Shown here piece by piece: positions 60,192-64,000 of a DNA stretch of 64,000 nucleotides. The first letter of the stretch is position 1, and the number at the start of each line of letters is the position of its first letter. Under the pieces are notes generated by a model. It made no database searches. It worked only from the letters and a program-made list of their open reading frames with translations, and had not been told where the DNA came from. Source of the DNA: DASSKA01 sp963839365 (GTDB lineage Bacteria; Actinomycetota; Actinomycetes; Propionibacteriales; Nocardioidaceae); NCBI GenBank assembly GCA_963839365.1, contig CAWIUT010000007.1, positions 104,888 through 168,887 of the forward strand. The letters run 5' to 3'. The position numbers were made by a program, and so were the translations under genes.

Positions 60192-60363
60192 TTTACCGCA
60201 CAGCAGACCGAGGCATAATGTGACTCACGACACAGTTCCAGCGGATCGGGATGGAGGTGTCCAGATTGTCAGCACCGACGCGATCGCACCGCGAACCCGA
60301 AGGACCGTGAACGAGAGGCCATGATCCGTCGAAGGGGAGGGAACCTCTGGTCCCTCCCCTTCG
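60192..60363 (+). ncRNA. Candidate small RNA or leader transcript
   Basis: A TTTACC (60192-60197) and a CATAAT (60214-60219), spaced 16 bp, form a good promoter. A 13-bp perfect hairpin at 60330-60363 could terminate the transcript, giving about 140 nt. A 19-codon reading frame from ATG 60251 to TGA 60310 (MEVSRLSAPTRSHREPEGP) lies inside and could be a leader peptide. No known RNA family is recognised. Confidence 0.4.
60330..60363 (+). terminator. Intrinsic-terminator-like hairpin
   Basis: Perfect 13-bp stem (60330-60342 with 60351-60363), 8-nt loop, followed by CCTTGCGCTC rather than a run of T. It lies between the TrhA gene and the convergent GntP gene and may serve both strands. Confidence 0.7.
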
Positions 60364-60393
60364 CCTTGCGCTCCCAGCGCGAGCCCGCCTCCG

Positions 60394-61980
60394 CTAGACG
60401 AACACCCCGATCACCAGCACGCTGATCAGCGCCACGACCGAGACCACCGTCTCCATCACCGACCAGGACTTGATGGTCTGCCAGACGGTGAGCCCGAAGT
60501 ACTCCTTGACCAGCCAGAAGCCGGCGTCGTTGACGTGGCTGAAGAACAGCGAGCCGGCACCCACCGCGAGCACCAGCAGCGCCAGGTGCGGCTGGTCGAG
60601 GTTGGTCGCCACCCCGCCGATGATCCCGGCGGTGGTCACCGTGGCCACCGTCGCCGAGCCGGTGGCCAACCGGATCGCCACCGCCACCAGCCAGCCGAGC
60701 AGCAGCGGCGACAACGCGGACCCTTGGGCGATGTGCCCGATCACCTGCGCGACACCCGAGTCGGAGAGCACCTGCTTGAACCCGCCACCGGCGGCGACGA
60801 TCAGCATGATGCCGGCGACGCCCGGGAGCCCGGACCCGAGTGACTGGTGGATCTTGGCACGCGGCATCCCGGCGGCCCGCCCGAGCGCGAGCATCGCGAC
60901 CAGCACTCCTGCCAGCAGGGCGACAGCCGGGGTCCCGATGAAGTCGAGGGTGTTGCGTGCCCCGCTGCCGTCAGCCGTGCTGAGATCCCCGATCGCCTTG
61001 GCCAGCATCATCGCCACCGGCAGCACCATGGTCACGATGGCCGCCCAGAACGGCGGACGCCGGACCGCGCTGGCCGCCGGCGAGTCGGGGTCGACGGTGG
61101 CGTCCTCGGAGAACCCACGCTCCTCCTCGGCGGCGGAGTCCTCTGCCCCGGTGGCGCCACGCGCGGCCGGTCCGTGCTGGCCCTTGTGGAGGTCGCTCTG
61201 GCCGCTGTGAAGGTCGCTGTGCTGGCCGCTCCTGCGCGCTCCGATCAGCCGCGAGCGCTCGTGACCCGGCGACGTGGACTCCACGATCCGGTTGCCCGCC
61301 GGGTCGACGTGCACGGGCACGACCCGGTCCATCAGCTGGGCGAGCAGCGGCCCAGCCACGATCAGGGTGGGTACGGCGATGATCAGGCCGAAGATCAGCG
61401 TGGTGCCGAGGTTGGCGTGCAGCAGGTCGATGGCGGTCACCGGGCCCGGGTGCGGCGGCACCAGGCCGTGCAGGATCGACAGCCCCGCGAGGGCAGGGAT
61501 GCCGATCTTCATCAGCGAGACACCGGTGCGGCGGCCGACCAGGATGATGATCGGCACCAGGATCACCACGCCGATCTCGAAGAACATCGGCAGCCCGATG
61601 ATCGCGGCGATCAGCGCCATCGCCCACGGCAGGGTCTTCGGCCCCACCTTGTTCACGATGCGCTCGACGATCTCGTTGGCACCGCCGGAGTCGGCCAGCA
61701 GCTTGCCGAGCATCGCGCCGAGCGCGATCAGCAACCCGACGCTGCCGAACGTGCTTCCCAGCCCGTCCACGAAGCTGTTCACGACGTCGAGCGGCGCCAC
61801 CACGGCGACCGCGCCGAGCACCGCGGTGCCCATGATCAGCGCGATGAACGGGTGGAACTTCGCCCACACGATCAGCAGCACCACGGTGAAGATGCCGGCG
61901 AGTGCGGCGAGGATGAGCTGGGTGCTGCCTGCACTGCTCAACGGTTGGTCAGCCAGGACCAGGGCTCCGGCGGGGGGCAC
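60394..61980 (-). CDS. gntP: Gluconate:H+ symporter (GntP family)
   Basis: A 528-aa permease with about twelve membrane segments and GntP signatures: LGSTFGSVGLLIALGAMLGK, GLPMFFEIGVVILVPIIIL, PHPGPVTAIDLLHANLGTT, SDSGVAQVIGHIAQGSAL and SHVNDAGFWLVKEYFGLT. A central hydrophilic insert (about residues 240-310) with Ser/His/Gln-rich short repeats is not part of the membrane core. No gluconate kinase is nearby. The substrate within gluconate/idonate types is uncertain. Confidence 0.9.
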   Translation of the reverse strand: MPPAGALVLADQPLSSAGSTQLILAALAGIFTVVLLIVWAKFHPFIALIMGTAVLGAVAVVAPLDVVNSFVDGLGSTFGSVGLLIALGAMLGKLLADSGGANEIVERIVNKVGPKTLPWAMALIAAIIGLPMFFEIGVVILVPIIILVGRRTGVSLMKIGIPALAGLSILHGLVPPHPGPVTAIDLLHANLGTTLIFGLIIAVPTLIVAGPLLAQLMDRVVPVHVDPAGNRIVESTSPGHERSRLIGARRSGQHSDLHSGQSDLHKGQHGPAARGATGAEDSAAEEERGFSEDATVDPDSPAASAVRRPPFWAAIVTMVLPVAMMLAKAIGDLSTADGSGARNTLDFIGTPAVALLAGVLVAMLALGRAAGMPRAKIHQSLGSGLPGVAGIMLIVAAGGGFKQVLSDSGVAQVIGHIAQGSALSPLLLGWLVAVAIRLATGSATVATVTTAGIIGGVATNLDQPHLALLVLAVGAGSLFFSHVNDAGFWLVKEYFGLTVWQTIKSWSVMETVVSVVALISVLVIGVFV

Positions 61981-62037
61981 GAGCCTCTCCTTCGGTCGGT
62001 GTGCAAAGGCCCATACCGTACGAGAACCTCCCCACCG

Positions 62038-64000
<1,963 letters not shown>

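Overview
The window is high-GC DNA with many GTG/TTG starts and stop/start overlaps (TGATG, ATGA, GTGA). It encodes an F420-type luciferase-like oxidoreductase, a PIN-PhoH fusion, a WS/DGAT acyltransferase, a DUF4245 protein and class II GlpX. This set points to an actinomycete, possibly Nocardioidaceae or a relative; the genus is inference. No rRNA, tRNA or CRISPR array was seen.

Region A (1-4,702) is a reactive-sulfur detoxification locus. On the minus strand are a thioredoxin, a CstR-type regulator (two Cys, no copper His) and the start of an MFS transporter. Divergently on the plus strand are a rhodanese, a persulfide dioxygenase/pseudorhodanese/rhodanese fusion (CstB architecture), a TauE/SafE exporter, a 55-aa Cys-rich protein and a membrane-anchored rhodanese. 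Two ATACCCC-N2-GGGGTAT-like operators, 33 bp apart, lie in the divergent promoter region.

Region B (about 4,788-36,044) looks like a 31-kb integrated element in the 3' end of ychF. A 15-bp core repeat carrying the ychF C-terminal codons is present at both ends, with related TGCGGAC-type arm repeats just inside each end. It carries several toxin-antitoxin-like pairs, transporters, a two-component system, two ECF sigma operons, a metalloprotease-like protein and small enzymes. Its mobility genes are wrecked: a phage-type integrase has three frameshifts and a nonsense codon, and a XerC/D-like recombinase is split by an IS256-type element. IS630, IS110 and two copies of a second IS256-type element are also present.

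Region C (36,026-64,000) is an ordinary chromosomal block: ychF, xthA, rmuC, ispH, xseA-xseB, a DUF4245 protein, an SLC13/ArsB-like permease, an F420-type LLM oxidoreductase, a ModE-like regulator with modABC, glpX, a PfkB kinase, two alpha/beta hydrolases, WS/DGAT, a spermidine-synthase-like protein, fumC, a lytic transglycosylase-like protein, phoH2, an isoprenyl diphosphate synthase, a TrhA-family protein, a GntP permease and a DUF255/YyaL protein running off the end.

No wholly new system can be proven from sequence alone. The strongest leads are the ychF-targeting element and its att structure, the paired CstR-like operators with the Cys-rich companion protein, a candidate small RNA at 60.2 kb, and a metalloprotease-like protein whose third zinc ligand is Gln.
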